Positions 25,291 through 34,928 are shown, counted from the stretch's first letter. The stretch: DNA of 64,000 bases from Acrocarpospora corrugata (GCF_009687845.1 NZ_BLAD01000055.1:57526-121525); one strand, 5' to 3'. Notes: generated from the sequence alone by a model not told the origin. Numbers and translations are program-made.

Positions 25291-26385
25291 GTGACCGACG
25301 TCTTCGGGCTCTCCCACCAGGAACCGAGCCGACAATCCCGGCACGAGCAGGTCGTGTTCTGCGCGGACGAGCGCAGCGGCCTGTACGCGATCGTCGCCAT
25401 CTACAGCACGGCTCTCGGGCCGGGCCTGGGCGGAACCCGTTTCTACCCGTATCCGGACGAGCAGGCGGCGCTGGCCGATGTGCTCAATCTCTCCCGGGCC
25501 ATGGCGTACAAGAACGCCCTGGCCGGCCTGGACCACGGCGGCGCCAAAGCCGTGATCATCGGCGACCCCGCCACGGACAAGTCGGAAGCCCTGCTGCGGG
25601 CCTACGGCCGGTTCGTCCAGTCTCTCGGCGGCCGCTACTACACCGCCTGCGACGTGGGCACCTACAGCGAGGACATGGACCTGGTGGCCCGCGAGTGCGC
25701 GTTCGTGACCGGCAGGACCCTGGCCAACGGCGGCGCGGGCGATTCGTCCATCCTGACCGCCTACGGCGTCTTCCAGGGCATGCGGGCCGCGGCCGACCAC
25801 CGGTACGGCACGCCCAGCCTGCGCGGCAAGCGCGTCGGCGTGGAGGGCGTCGGCAAGGTCGGCCACCGCCTGGTCGAGCACCTGCTGGCGGACGGCGCCG
25901 AGGTGGTCGTCTGCGACGTGGACGAGCGGGCCGTCGAACGGGTCCGCGGGCGCCACCCCGAAGTCGAGTCGGTCGCCGACGCCGCCACCCTGGCCGCCGC
26001 CGACCTCGACGTGTACGCCCCCTGCGCTCTGGGCGGCGCGCTCACCGACGGCACGGTGGCGGGCCTGCGCGCCACGATCGTCTGCGGCGGGGCCAACAAC
26101 CAGCTGGCCCACCCGGGCGTCGAGAAGCAGCTGGCCGACCGTGGCATTCTGTACGCGCCCGACTACGTGGTGAATTCGGGCGGGGTCATCCAGGTCGCGG
26201 ATGAGATCGCCGGCTTCAACATGGAGCGGGCCAAAGCGAGGGCAGCTCAGATTTTTGGCACCACCCAGAAAATCTTCGTCATCGCCGACGAGGAGGGCGT
26301 TCCACCAGCGGTCGCAGCAGATAGGCTGGCAGAGCGCAGAATGTCGGAAGTCGGGCGGCTTCGAGCCATTTGGCTGGGGCGCTGA
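25291..26385 (+). CDS. vdh: Valine (Leu/Val/Phe-type) dehydrogenase
   Basis: 364 residues; NAD-dependent oxidative deamination of branched-chain amino acids to 2-oxo acids. The catalytic segment [19 protein letters not shown] holds both conserved lysines (Lys74, Lys86); [21 protein letters not shown] and the Rossmann motif [12 protein letters not shown] follow. [12 protein letters not shown] is the usual C-terminal signature. Starts at GTG 25291. Located as in Streptomyces between the bldC-side hypothetical gene and DUF3073. Its products are substrates of the 2-oxoacid dehydrogenase encoded at 42.4-46.0 kb. Confidence 0.93.
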   Translation: MTDVFGLSHQEPSRQSRHEQVVFCADERSGLYAIVAIYSTALGPGLGGTRFYPYPDEQAALADVLNLSRAMAYKNALAGLDHGGAKAVIIGDPATDKSEALLRAYGRFVQSLGGRYYTACDVGTYSEDMDLVARECAFVTGRTLANGGAGDSSILTAYGVFQGMRAAADHRYGTPSLRGKRVGVEGVGKVGHRLVEHLLADGAEVVVCDVDERAVERVRGRHPEVESVADAATLAAADLDVYAPCALGGALTDGTVAGLRATIVCGGANNQLAHPGVEKQLADRGILYAPDYVVNSGGVIQVADEIAGFNMERAKARAAQIFGTTQKIFVIADEEGVPPAVAADRLAERRMSEVGRLRAIWLGR

Positions 26386-26536
26386 CCGCCGCCGCCCAGA
26401 CGGCGTACCGAGCGGGGCGCAAAACAGGTACGGTTGTAGGCGAACGAGAGGCTGACGCCCTAAGTCAGGTGGCGTCAGTGCGTGGTGCGTTAGCGACGAG
26501 GGGTCGGGCACGACCCCGCATGAGGGGGTCGAGCCA

Positions 26537-26773
26537 ATGGGGCGCGGCCGAGCCAAGGCCAAGCAGGTCAAGGTCGCCCGCCAGCTGAAGTACAACAGCG
26601 GCGGCACGGATCTTGAGCGCCTGCGTGCGGAGCTCGGGGTCGAGGACAACGTCGATTCCGACCGCAATGATGAGCACGACCCTTATGACGAGTTGGCTGA
26701 TCGGTATGCCGATTACGCCGTCGTCGATGACGAGGACGATGGGGACGACCCACCACCGGGGAGCCGTCGTTGA
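26537..26773 (+). CDS. DUF3073 small protein
   Basis: 78 residues: basic N-terminus MGRGRAKAKQVKVARQLKY, middle segment DLERLRAEL, and a very acidic C-terminal half (YDELADRYADYAVVDDEDDGDD). This is the actinobacterial DUF3073 family, function unknown; the charge split suggests nucleic-acid or ribosome contact. Conserved next to purM. A strong terminator follows. Confidence 0.9.
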   Translation: MGRGRAKAKQVKVARQLKYNSGGTDLERLRAELGVEDNVDSDRNDEHDPYDELADRYADYAVVDDEDDGDDPPPGSRR

Positions 26774-26795
26774 GCGGTTCCTGATTTAGCGAAAG

Positions 26796-26827
26796 AACAC
26801 CCGGCACGGCTTGCTGTGCCGGGTGTT
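26796..26827 (+). terminator. Rho-independent terminator after DUF3073
   Basis: AACACCCGGCAC (26796-26807), loop GGCTTGCT, GTGCCGGGTGTT (26816-26827), then TTTC: a 12-bp stem with a short T tract. Confidence 0.88.
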
Positions 26828-26898
26828 TTCGCCGCCCTCGCAGGGTCGAAGCGCTCCGGCAGCCCGGAGCGCTGTTTAAACATGCCGCGCCTCCGGCA

Positions 26899-27017
26899 CG
26901 GCGGGCTTGGCCGCTGGGGAGCCTGTGTCTTCCCTCGTCACTCCGGGCCGCTCCGCGACCCTGCGTTCCTCAGTCCAGACACAGGCGCGGCCAAGCCGGG
27001 ATACGACTTATGGCGCG
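26899..27017 (-). repeat. Structured dispersed repeat, copy B (inverted)
   Basis: Reverse-complement partner of 16634-16752. On the minus strand it reads GGCTTGGCCGCGCCTGTGTC ... GACACAGGC ... GCGGCCAAGCC. Compared with copy A, GCGTC/GACGC has become GTGTC/GACAC on both arms, so pairing is kept. The following hairpin reads GCCGTGCC-GGA-GGCGCGGC, again still pairable. It lies 16 bases from the end of purM and after the DUF3073 terminator. Confidence 0.8.
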
Positions 27018-27032
27018 AAGATTGCCCTGGTG

Positions 27033-28058
27033 CTAGCGGAATGTGGCCTTGCCGGTGCCTGGGGTGATTTCGCCGAGGATCCAGGTGGGCACGCCTCTGG
27101 TGGTCAGTAGCGTGATCGCCTTGTCGGCTTCGTCGGCGGGGACGATCGCGGCCATGCCGACGCCCAGGTTGAATGTGCGGTCCATGTCGGCCTGCGAGAC
27201 CTTGCCGCGTTCTGCCAGGGCGGTGAAGATCGCGGGCTGGGTCCAGGATCGCCGGTCCAGCAGGGCGTCCACCGTGCCGGGCAGCGAGCGGGCCAGGTTC
27301 GCGGTCAGGCCGCCGCCGGTGATGTGGGCGAAGGCCCGCACGGCCGTCTCCCTGAGCAGGGCCAGGCAGTCCAGTGAATAGATCCGGGTGGGCTCCAGGA
27401 GTTCCTCGCCGAGGGTCCGGGAGAGTTCCGGCAGGTGCTGCTCCAACCCCAGGTCCGCATTTTTCAGGATGTGGCGGACGAGGGAGTAGCCGTTCGAGTG
27501 CACCCCGGACGAGGCCAGCGCCAGCACCACGTCCCTCGGACGCACCCGGTCGGGCCCCAGCATGGCGTCAGCCTCGACCACGCCCGTGCCGGCCCCGGCC
27601 AGGTCGTACTCGTCGGCGGCCATCGCGCCAGGATGTTCGGCGGTCTCGCCGCCCACCAGGGCGCAGCCGGCCAGCCGGCAGCCCTCCGCCACGCCGCCCA
27701 CGATCTCGGCGATGCGTTCCGGCACGACCTTGCCGCAGGCGATGTAGTCGGTCATGAACAGCGGCTCGGCGCCGCACACCACCAGATCGTCCACGACCAT
27801 GCCGACCAGGTCGATCCCGATCGTGTCGTGTTTGTCCAGCCGCTGGGCCAGCATCACCTTGGTGCCGACCCCGTCGGTCGAGGTGGCCAGCAGCGGCCGG
27901 CGGAATCGCAGCAGCGCCGAGGCGTCGAACAGGCCGGCGAAGCCGCTGGCGTCGTCCACCACCTCGGGCCGCCGGGAGCTGGCGACCTTGGCCTTCATCA
28001 GCTCGACCGCCCGATCACCGGCCTCGATGTCGACCCCGGCGTCAGCGTAGGAGCTCAT
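27033..28058 (-). CDS. purM: Phosphoribosylformylglycinamidine cyclo-ligase (AIR synthetase)
   Basis: 341 residues; ATP-dependent ring closure giving aminoimidazole ribotide in purine synthesis. It shows YADAGVDIEAGDRAVELMK, the glycine-rich STDGVGTKVMLA, DLVGMVVDDLVVCGAEPLFMTDY, GGETAEHPGAM, SSGVHSNGYSLVR, HITGGGLTANLAR and FNLGVGM. The start overlaps the purF stop by 4 bases, so it is coupled to purF as usual in actinomycetes. Confidence 0.97.
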   Translation of the reverse strand: MSSYADAGVDIEAGDRAVELMKAKVASSRRPEVVDDASGFAGLFDASALLRFRRPLLATSTDGVGTKVMLAQRLDKHDTIGIDLVGMVVDDLVVCGAEPLFMTDYIACGKVVPERIAEIVGGVAEGCRLAGCALVGGETAEHPGAMAADEYDLAGAGTGVVEADAMLGPDRVRPRDVVLALASSGVHSNGYSLVRHILKNADLGLEQHLPELSRTLGEELLEPTRIYSLDCLALLRETAVRAFAHITGGGLTANLARSLPGTVDALLDRRSWTQPAIFTALAERGKVSQADMDRTFNLGVGMAAIVPADEADKAITLLTTRGVPTWILGEITPGTGKATFR

Positions 28059-29491
28059 ACCTTGACCTCAAGGAGGTATTTGCCGACCTGGTCCTGATCG
28101 ATCGGGATCGGGTAGTTTCCGTCGAAACACGCCCGGCACAGCCGGTCCGCCGGGATCGTGGTGGCCTGGGTGAGGCCCTCCAGCGAGATGTAGCCGAGCG
28201 AGTCGGCCCCCAGCGACTGGCAGATCTCCTCCACCGAGAGCGAACCGGCGATCAGTTCGGCCCGGGTGGCGAAGTCGATGCCGTAGAAACACGGCCACGA
28301 GACCGGCGGCGAGGAGATCCGCACGTGCACCTCGGTGGCGCCCGCCTCGCGGAGCATCTTCACGATCGCCCGCTGGGTGTTGCCGCGCACGATCGAGTCG
28401 TCCACCACCACCAGGCGTTTGCCCTGCACGATCTCGCGCAGCGGGTTCAGCTTGAGCCGGATGCCCAGCTGCCGGATGGTCTGCGACGGCTGGATGAAGG
28501 TCCGGCCGACGTAGGAGTTCTTCACCAGGCCCTGCCCGTACGGAATCCCGCTCTGCTCGGCGTAGCCGATCGCGGCGGGGGTGCCGGACTCCGGGGTGGG
28601 GATGACCAGGTCGGCGTCGACCGGGTGCTCGCGGGCCAGCTGGCGGCCCACCTCCACCCGGGTGGCCTGCACGCCACGCCCGGCGATCGTGGTGTCGGGG
28701 CGGGCCAGATAGACGTACTCGAACAGGCAGCCCTTCGGTTCGGCCAGGGCGAACTTGCGGGAGCGCACGCCGCGCTCGTCGATGGTGATCAGCTCGCCGG
28801 GTTCGATCTCCCGGGTGAACACCGCGCCCACGATGTCCAGCGCGGCCGTCTCGGAGGCGACCACCCAGCCGCGCTCCAGCCGCCCGAGCACCATCGGCCG
28901 GACCCCCTGCGGGTCGCGCGCCGCGTAGAGCGTGGTCTCGTTCATGAACACCAGCGAGTACGCGCCTCTGACCTGCGGCAGCAGTTCGGCCGCGACGTCC
29001 TCGATGGAGCCGGAGCCGTCCTGGGCCAGCAGCGCGGTGAGCACTTCGGTGTCGGTGGTGGCCCGGATCGCGCCGGGCGCGAGCCGGACGGCCAGCTCGC
29101 CGGTGTTGATCAGGTTGCCGTTGTGGGCCAGCGCGAGACCGCCGACCTCGGTGGAGTTGAGGGTGGGCTGCGCGTTCTCCCAGACACTCGACCCGGTCGT
29201 CGAGTAGCGGCAGTGCCCGATGGCCAGGTGGCCGCGGAGGGTTCCCAGCACCGATTCGTCGAACACCTGCGCGACCAGACCCATGTCCTTGTAGACGAGG
29301 ATCCGGGTTCCTTCACTGACTGCGATGCCCGCGGATTCCTGACCGCGGTGCTGCAACGCGTAAAGCCCGTAGTAGGTGAGTTTGGATACGTCTTCCCCTG
29401 GCGCCCAGACGCCGAAGACGCCACACGCGTCCTTCGGGCCCTGGTCCAGCGGGTCAAGGTCATGGCTCAGATGGCCGTCGCCCTTCAGCAC
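28055..29491 (-). CDS. purF: Amidophosphoribosyltransferase
   Basis: Commits phosphoribosyl pyrophosphate to purine synthesis. 478 residues from GTG 29491 (LKGDGHLSHDLDPLDQGPKD before ACGVFG), the start that matches other actinobacterial PurF; the open frame up to 29680 is not family-like. The catalytic nucleophile Cys23 follows a 22-residue propeptide that would be removed. The glutamine domain has YALQHRGQESAGIA and HNGNLINT. The phosphoribosyl domain has VVVDDSIVRGNT and four Cys positions that fit the Fe-S type (PCFYGIDF, LCRACFDGNYP). It begins the purF-purM pair. No strong ribosome binding site is seen at the GTG. Confidence 0.95.
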   Translation of the reverse strand: MLKGDGHLSHDLDPLDQGPKDACGVFGVWAPGEDVSKLTYYGLYALQHRGQESAGIAVSEGTRILVYKDMGLVAQVFDESVLGTLRGHLAIGHCRYSTTGSSVWENAQPTLNSTEVGGLALAHNGNLINTGELAVRLAPGAIRATTDTEVLTALLAQDGSGSIEDVAAELLPQVRGAYSLVFMNETTLYAARDPQGVRPMVLGRLERGWVVASETAALDIVGAVFTREIEPGELITIDERGVRSRKFALAEPKGCLFEYVYLARPDTTIAGRGVQATRVEVGRQLAREHPVDADLVIPTPESGTPAAIGYAEQSGIPYGQGLVKNSYVGRTFIQPSQTIRQLGIRLKLNPLREIVQGKRLVVVDDSIVRGNTQRAIVKMLREAGATEVHVRISSPPVSWPCFYGIDFATRAELIAGSLSVEEICQSLGADSLGYISLEGLTQATTIPADRLCRACFDGNYPIPIDQDQVGKYLLEVKV

Positions 29492-29654
29492 ATGCTTGAG
29501 TCTATTTCGGACCGGCCGCTGCTCGGACACGCGGGTACACATTCCCCGGTCAAAGGATCGACGGGGCTTTGCCGTGTCGCCCCGGTTCGGGCCGCCTGCG
29601 GCGGGAGAGCCTGGGAGCTCCGGCATGCCCAAATTCAGTCCGGGGGAGAAGACC

Positions 29655-30683
29655 GTGACGACACCTGAGGACCGCAGCACGCGCGGCGAGTGGACCGAGC
29701 CACGCGACGCCTATCCGGACACGAGGCCGCCCAATTCCTGGGAGGAGCCGGACACCGACCGCCCCTGGCCGTCCGCGGACGCCCATCCCTGGCAGTATCC
29801 GCATCCGCACGAGCTCCAGGGCGCGCAGTGGGCGACTCCGCAACCAGGGCAATCAGGGCAATCAGGGCAATCAGGGCAGCCGGGGCATTCGGAGCCGGAC
29901 GAGTGGGCGTTCCCGATTCCGCAGGGGCAGCCGACCTTCGCCCCGCACGATTCTGGCTGGGATCGGGCGGACACCAAGGCGTTCGCGCCGAACGAGCTGC
30001 GGGCCGCGGCCGAGCCGCCACGCCCGGGCGGGGGCGCCAGGCCGGATGATTTCGGGAACCGGGCGCCGCGTGATCCCGGGCCGCCGAAGCCGCCCGCCGA
30101 AAATGGCGGGGAAGTTGGAACTCCAAGTGAGGGTCCCTACGGAGGGCCGCCTAGTGAGGGTCCCTACGGAGGGCCGTCAAGTGAGGGTCCCTACGGAGGG
30201 CCGCCCAGCGCGTACGGGCCACCTTCCGGGGGGCCGTCCGCGTATCCGCCGCCCGGTGGCTACTCGGATCCGCCCGCCTATCCGCCGCCCGGCGGGGGCA
30301 GCCCGTACCCACCGCCGCCGCCCGGGGGGCCGTACCCCGCCGCACCGCAGCAGGGTGGCGGGCTCGGCACGGCGGCGCTGGTGCTCGGCATCGCCAGCAT
30401 CGTGCTGCTGTTCCTGTGCGGCCTGGGCATGCTCACCGCGATCGCCGGCGTGATCGTCGGCATCGTCGCCATCGCCAAACGCTCCAATAAGCCGCGCGCG
30501 GTCATCGGCCTGGTGCTCAGCATCGCCACCCTGGTGCTGGGCGCGATCCTGGCCGCCGTGCTGTGGGGGTGGGTGCACAACAAGGGCATCGACGAATGCT
30601 TCGACACCGCGCTCCACCCGACCCAGGAGTCCGCGCAGCGCTGCCTCGAACGCAAACTGAACACCGACACCTTCGACGACTGA
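29655..30683 (+). CDS. Proline-rich DUF4190 membrane protein
   Basis: 342 residues. The N-terminal 230 are disordered, rich in Pro, Gly and Glu, with short tandem repeats (QGQSGQSGQ; three SEGPYGGP units; PYPPPPPGGPYP). Then a DUF4190 domain of two helices: GLGTAALVLGIASIVLLFLCGLGMLTAIAGVIVGIVAIAKR and AVIGLVLSIATLVLGAILAAVLWGWV, ending in a short outside segment with two Cys (CFDTAL, CLERKL). GTG 29655 is chosen for the GGGGGAG 7 bases upstream. Divergent from purF. Function unknown; such proteins are often surface-linked. Confidence 0.85.
   Translation: MTTPEDRSTRGEWTEPRDAYPDTRPPNSWEEPDTDRPWPSADAHPWQYPHPHELQGAQWATPQPGQSGQSGQSGQPGHSEPDEWAFPIPQGQPTFAPHDSGWDRADTKAFAPNELRAAAEPPRPGGGARPDDFGNRAPRDPGPPKPPAENGGEVGTPSEGPYGGPPSEGPYGGPSSEGPYGGPPSAYGPPSGGPSAYPPPGGYSDPPAYPPPGGGSPYPPPPPGGPYPAAPQQGGGLGTAALVLGIASIVLLFLCGLGMLTAIAGVIVGIVAIAKRSNKPRAVIGLVLSIATLVLGAILAAVLWGWVHNKGIDECFDTALHPTQESAQRCLERKLNTDTFDD
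29841..29885 (+). repeat. Nine-base tandem repeats, five units
   Basis: CAACCAGGG, three CAATCAGGG and CAGCCGGGG in frame, encoding Gln-Ser/Pro-Gly repeats in the DUF4190 protein. Likely to vary in number between strains. Confidence 0.85.
30126..30206 (+). repeat. 27-base tandem repeats, three units
   Basis: Three in-frame units starting at 30126, 30153 and 30180. Each begins AGTGAGGGTCCCTACGGAGG and encodes SEGPYGGPP or SEGPYGGPS. The near-identity of the DNA points to recent duplication. Confidence 0.9.
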
Positions 30684-30686
30684 TCT

Positions 30687-31127
30687 TCAGGCCAGGGGCA
30701 GATAGGCGGATAGGTCGGCCCGCGAGCCACTGGCCGTGGCGCGCCCGTCCGCGACCGCGTCCCCCCACGCGGTCCGCCCGGTGGCGAGCTCCAGCCAGGT
30801 CCGCGGGTCGATCTGCACCACGTTGGGCGGCGTGCCACGGGTATGCCGCGGCCCCTCCACGCACTGCACCGCCGCGTACGGCGGCACCCGGACCTCCACC
30901 GTCCGCCCCGGCGCGACCGCCACCAGTTCGTCCAGCAGATAGCGCACCGCCGCCCGCGCGGCCTCCCTGAGCGGTTTCCCGCCCGCGTCGTACACCTTCA
31001 GGACCGCCGCCACGCACGCGGGGCCCGCGTCCTTGGCGGGGCCGGGGAACGGCGGCTCGCCCGCCTCGGCGAGCTGGGCGTTCAGGGCGGCGCGGATTCT
31101 GTCCTGGTCGAGTCTGCGGGCGGCCAT
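30687..31127 (-). CDS. Sterol-carrier-family protein (SCP-like)
   Basis: 146 residues from ATG 31127. The N-terminal helix [19 protein letters not shown] and the later [42 protein letters not shown] fit the small actinobacterial SCP2-related family annotated as sterol carrier family protein, found next to purF in Streptomyces. The known SCP2 fold binds lipids; the bacterial ligand is unknown. The open frame to 31451 upstream is unlike the family. Convergent with the DUF4190 gene, 3 bases between stops. Confidence 0.8.
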   Translation of the reverse strand: MAARRLDQDRIRAALNAQLAEAGEPPFPGPAKDAGPACVAAVLKVYDAGGKPLREAARAAVRYLLDELVAVAPGRTVEVRVPPYAAVQCVEGPRHTRGTPPNVVQIDPRTWLELATGRTAWGDAVADGRATASGSRADLSAYLPLA

Positions 31128-31320
31128 GCCCGCATTCTCCCGCAGCTCCGCCAACCGGCCGACCTGGTACGGGTGATGCTGACGGGGGTTGTGGGACCAG
31201 CGTTCACTTTTCGGGGAAACTTTGTTCACCTGGGGTTTGGCTGGCAGCCGTACCGTCCCGGCGGGGAGCACCTTGTCGCGCCGTGCGTGTGCTCCTTCCC
31301 GCGCAACCCTTGGAGGAGCT

Positions 31321-33411
31321 GTGGCGAACACGTCACCGCAGAGAACATTGCCGCTGCTGTCCCCGCACTCGGGTGGCCGTAGCTCACTCACTTGTGCCTT
31401 CCGCTGTGGCATGGCTTGTGCCCACGAAGTGTCCAACCCGAGTGAGAACACCTATTTCGGGGACGTCGTCGCCGATGCCATTTCCCGCCGGGGCGCGCTC
31501 CGGGCCGGTGCGCTCGGCGCGCTGGTCGTTTCGACCGGTGTGGTCGGCGTTGGCGCCGCTCTCCCGGCCGCCGCCGATCCTGACAAGGAAACAATCCTGA
31601 AGGGGAGCTCCGGCGGTGGGCACGGCGGGTCGAGCAGCAGCGGCCTGAAGTTCACCCCCGTGGCGCCGAACAAACTGGACGCGATCACCGTGCCGCCGGG
31701 TTACGACCACTCGGTCGTGGTCCGCTGGGGCGACCCGGTCGTGCCGGGCGCGCCCGCCTTCGACTTCGACAACCAGACCGCAGCCGCCCAGGCCAAGCAG
31801 TTCGGCTACAACTGCGACTACGTGACGCTGTTCCCGATGGGCAAGGACCGCGGGCTGCTCTGGGTCAACCACGAGTACACCGACGAAGTGCTGATGTTCC
31901 GCGGCTACGTGGACGGCAACGCCGCCCCGCTGGAGCAGATCAAGATCGCCCTGGCCGCGCACGGCGGTTCGGTGGTGGAGATCGCGCGAGCCGGCAAGTC
32001 CGGCAAGTGGGCGCTGGTCACCCACGGCTCCCGCCGCTACAACCGCCGCCTCACCGCCCAGACCCCCATGCGGTTCAGCGGCCCCGCGGCCGGCAGCGCG
32101 CTGCTGAAGACCGCCGCCGACCCGACCGGCCGCTTCCCCAAGGGCATGCTCAACAACTGCGCCGGCGGCACCACCCCGTGGGGCACGGTGCTGACCGCCG
32201 AGGAGAACTTCAACCAGTACTTCGTCGGCGGCAACGGCGTCCCGGAGGACCAGAAGGCCAACCTGGTCCGGTACGGCATCAGCACCACGGTCGCCATCCC
32301 GTCCGGCAACCGCCGCTTCGACCGGGTCGAGGAGCGTTTCGACCTGGCCAAGCACCCCCACGAGATCAACCGTTTCGGGTGGATCGTGGAGATCGACCCG
32401 TTCGACCCGGACTCCACCCCGATCAAGCGCACCGCGCTCGGCCGGATGGCCCACGAGGCCGCCACCACCACCCTCGCCAAGGACGGCCGCCTGGTCGCCT
32501 ACATGGGCGACGACTCGCGCTTCGAGTACTTCTTCAAGTTCGTCTCCAAGGACCGCTACATCCCCGGCTTCGACCGCCACAACCGCGACCTGCTCGACGA
32601 GGGCACGCTGTACGTGGCCAAGCTGACCGGTGACAGCCCCGCCGCCGAGATCGACGGCACCGGCAAGCTGCCGGGCGACGGCGAGTTCGACGGCGCCGGC
32701 GAGTGGATCCCGCTGGTCAGCGGCAAGCGCTCGTTCGTCACCGGGATGACCGCCGAGGAGGTGCTCGTCTTCACCCGGACGGCCGCCGACAAGGTGGGCG
32801 CCACCAAGATGGACCGTCCCGAGGACATGGAGCGCAACCCGGTCAACGGCGCCGTCTACCTGGCGCTGACCAACAACACCAACCGCACCGCCGCCCAGCT
32901 GGACGAGGCCAACCCCCGGCCGTCCAACCGGCACGGCCACATCCTGGAGATCGTCGAGTCCAGGAACGACGCGGGCGCCAACCGCTTCGCCTGGTCGCTC
33001 CCGCTGGTCTGCGGCGACCCGACCGACCCGAGCACCTACTTCGCGGGCTTCGACAAGACCAAGGTCTCGCCGATCTCCTGCCCCGACAACCTGGCCTTCG
33101 ACCGCGACGGCAACCTGTGGATCTCCACCGACGGCAACGCGCTGGGCAACGCGGACGGCCTGTTCGTGATGCCGGTGAGCGGCCGCGAGCGGGGTTACGT
33201 CCGGCAGTTCCTGACCGTGCCGTTCGGCGCGGAGACCTGTGGCCCGATGGTCACCGACGACCAGCGCAGCGTCTTCGTGGCGGTGCAGCACCCGGGTGAG
33301 ATCACCGGGGCCACCCCCGACAACCCGGCCAGCACCTGGCCGGACGGGGCCCAGCCGCGGCCCTCGGTCGCGGTCGCCTGGCACAAGCAGGGCAAAAAGA
33401 TCGGTTCCTGA
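31321..33411 (+). CDS. phoX: PhoX-type alkaline phosphatase, Tat-exported
   Basis: 696 residues. Calcium/iron-dependent phosphatase that releases phosphate from organic esters outside the cell. The N-terminus is the long PhoX form: about 60 residues with [42 protein letters not shown]. The twin-arginine SRRGALRAG is followed by a hydrophobic stretch and AAA cleavage site. Core motifs: [105 protein letters not shown]. Starts at GTG 31321 after GGAGGAGCT. Usually PhoP-controlled; no clear PHO box was identified. Confidence 0.92.
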   Translation: MANTSPQRTLPLLSPHSGGRSSLTCAFRCGMACAHEVSNPSENTYFGDVVADAISRRGALRAGALGALVVSTGVVGVGAALPAAADPDKETILKGSSGGGHGGSSSSGLKFTPVAPNKLDAITVPPGYDHSVVVRWGDPVVPGAPAFDFDNQTAAAQAKQFGYNCDYVTLFPMGKDRGLLWVNHEYTDEVLMFRGYVDGNAAPLEQIKIALAAHGGSVVEIARAGKSGKWALVTHGSRRYNRRLTAQTPMRFSGPAAGSALLKTAADPTGRFPKGMLNNCAGGTTPWGTVLTAEENFNQYFVGGNGVPEDQKANLVRYGISTTVAIPSGNRRFDRVEERFDLAKHPHEINRFGWIVEIDPFDPDSTPIKRTALGRMAHEAATTTLAKDGRLVAYMGDDSRFEYFFKFVSKDRYIPGFDRHNRDLLDEGTLYVAKLTGDSPAAEIDGTGKLPGDGEFDGAGEWIPLVSGKRSFVTGMTAEEVLVFTRTAADKVGATKMDRPEDMERNPVNGAVYLALTNNTNRTAAQLDEANPRPSNRHGHILEIVESRNDAGANRFAWSLPLVCGDPTDPSTYFAGFDKTKVSPISCPDNLAFDRDGNLWISTDGNALGNADGLFVMPVSGRERGYVRQFLTVPFGAETCGPMVTDDQRSVFVAVQHPGEITGATPDNPASTWPDGAQPRPSVAVAWHKQGKKIGS

Positions 33412-33416
33412 AATAT

Positions 33417-33450
33417 CACGATGCCCCCGGGATTCCCCGGGGGCATCGTG
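33417..33450. terminator. Strong terminator shared by phoX and the facing exporter gene
   Basis: CACGATGCCCCCGGG (33417-33431) pairs with CCCCGGGGGCATCGTG (33435-33450), a 15-bp stem with a tiny loop, between convergent genes. Confidence 0.88.
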
Positions 33451-33456
33451 CTGTGC

Positions 33457-34857
33457 TCAGCCGACCGGTTCGAGGACGCGTTCGGGGGTTTCCGTGCGGG
33501 TCCTGCGCAGCGCGTACAGGCTGACCGGTACGCCCACCAGCACGATCGCCGCCGCGACGAGCAGGGTGAACCGGTAGGCGTCCAGGAAGGCGGGCATGGT
33601 CGGCGCGGTCTGCCGGGCGTTCAGGATCGCGCCCAGGATGGTGATGCCGAGCAGGCCGAACACCTCACGGGAGACGTTCAGCACGCCGGAGGCGACCCCG
33701 GCCCTGTCACTGGGCATCGCGTTGAGGATCACGTTGGTGAGCGGGACGAGCAGGCCGGCGCCCGCGCCGTACAGCAGGAACCAGGGCAGCAGGTCGAGGT
33801 AGTCGGAACCGGCGCCGACGTTGGAGATCGCGCCGATGGCGACCGCCATCAGGGCCAGGCCGAGCGCGACCACCCGGGCCGTGCCGAACCGCTCGGCGAT
33901 CCGCGGTGACATGGTGGCCAGCACCGCCATCAGCAGCGCCATCGGGACGAACCCGGCGCCCGCCTGGGTGGGGGTGAAGCCGAGCGCGCTCTGCAGGTAG
34001 ATCGCGGTGAAGAAGTAGATCCCGAACACGCCGAACGCCCACAGGCCCATCGACAGCAGGCCACCGCTGAACACCCGCTCCCGGAACAGCGACAGGTCGA
34101 TCATCGGCTGCCGGGAGCGCGACTCGATGGTCAGGAAGGCCGCGAACGACAGCACCGCCAGCGCGAACGCGCCCAGGATCGGCGCGGAGGCCCAGCCTTC
34201 GGACTCGCCCTCGATGAGGCCGAAGGTGAGCGCGAACAGGGCCAGCGTGGAGGTGGCCAGGCCCGGCAGGTCGAGGCGGGTGCCGGTGGTGCGCGGGGTG
34301 CGTTCCGGCCGGATGTGGACGGCCGCCAGGACCGCGGTGACCAGGCCGATCGGGACGTTGATCAGGAAGATCCAGCCCCAGTCGATGTTCTCGCTGATCA
34401 GGCCGCCGGTGAGCGGGCCGATGGCGAGGGCGAGCGCGCCGACCGCGCTCCAGATGCCGACCGCCGTGGCGCGTTCGCGCGGGTCGGGGAAGAGCCGGGG
34501 CAGCAACGCCAGCGAAACCGGGGTGAGCAAAGCCGCGCCGACGCCCTGCAGCGCGCGGGCGCCGATCAGGATCTCCTGGCCGCCCGCGAGGCCGGCCGCC
34601 ACCGACGCCACCGTGAAGATTCCGAGTCCGGTGAAGAAGACCGTGCGCAGGCCGAACACGTCGGCCAGCCGGCCGCCGACGAGGAGCAGTCCGGCGAACA
34701 CCAGGATGTAGGCGCTGACGATCCACTCCAGCCCCGAAATGCTCAACCCGAGCTCTCGCTGGATGGTCGGCAAGGCCACGTTGACCACGTTGTTGTCGAG
34801 ATAGGTCATGAAAGTCGCGAGCGCCACCGCGGTCAGCGCCCACCAGCGTCCGTTCAT
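33457..34857 (-). CDS. MFS drug exporter, DHA2 (EmrB/QacA) type
   Basis: 466 residues, 12-14 membrane helices. Motif D1 at the start (ALATFMTYLDNNVVNVALPTI), motif A (GGRLADVFGLRTVFF), and motif C (AVGALALAIGPLTGGLI). Proton-driven export of drugs or other hydrophobic compounds. Divergent from a TetR gene with repeated operators between, so the TetR protein very likely represses it. Confidence 0.92.
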   Translation of the reverse strand: MNGRWWALTAVALATFMTYLDNNVVNVALPTIQRELGLSISGLEWIVSAYILVFAGLLLVGGRLADVFGLRTVFFTGLGIFTVASVAAGLAGGQEILIGARALQGVGAALLTPVSLALLPRLFPDPRERATAVGIWSAVGALALAIGPLTGGLISENIDWGWIFLINVPIGLVTAVLAAVHIRPERTPRTTGTRLDLPGLATSTLALFALTFGLIEGESEGWASAPILGAFALAVLSFAAFLTIESRSRQPMIDLSLFRERVFSGGLLSMGLWAFGVFGIYFFTAIYLQSALGFTPTQAGAGFVPMALLMAVLATMSPRIAERFGTARVVALGLALMAVAIGAISNVGAGSDYLDLLPWFLLYGAGAGLLVPLTNVILNAMPSDRAGVASGVLNVSREVFGLLGITILGAILNARQTAPTMPAFLDAYRFTLLVAAAIVLVGVPVSLYALRRTRTETPERVLEPVG

Positions 34858-34868
34858 CGTCCCCTCCT

Positions 34869-34928
34869 TATACGGCGTACATATACGGCGTACATGTACA
34901 GTGCATAGGAGACCGTGTACGTCGTATA
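34869..34928. promoter_or_regulatory. Operator repeats between MFS and TetR genes
   Basis: TATACGGCGTACA occurs twice head to tail (34869-34881, 34882-34894), and TGTACGTCGTATA (34916-34928) is the inverted form with one change. The set covers the whole divergent promoter region, with a self-complementary TACATGTA in the middle. It is the likely binding region of the TetR regulator. Confidence 0.75.

Noticed and set aside
26816..27067. Small plus-strand frame with GLGRWGACVFPRHSGPL
   Set aside because: Same repeat-derived peptide in copy B, crossing a terminator and the purM end.
28325..29668. Long plus-strand frame opposite purF
   Set aside because: Composition is typical antisense of a GC-rich gene (Gly/Arg/Val/Leu/Asp runs) and purF on the other strand is unmistakable.
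29492..29680. N-terminal extension of PurF
   Set aside because: PurF has a short propeptide before the catalytic Cys; the extension is unlike the family and overlaps the divergent promoter.
31384..33384. 666-codon minus-strand frame opposite phoX
   Set aside because: Antisense shadow with Val/Gly/Arg/His-rich low-information sequence.
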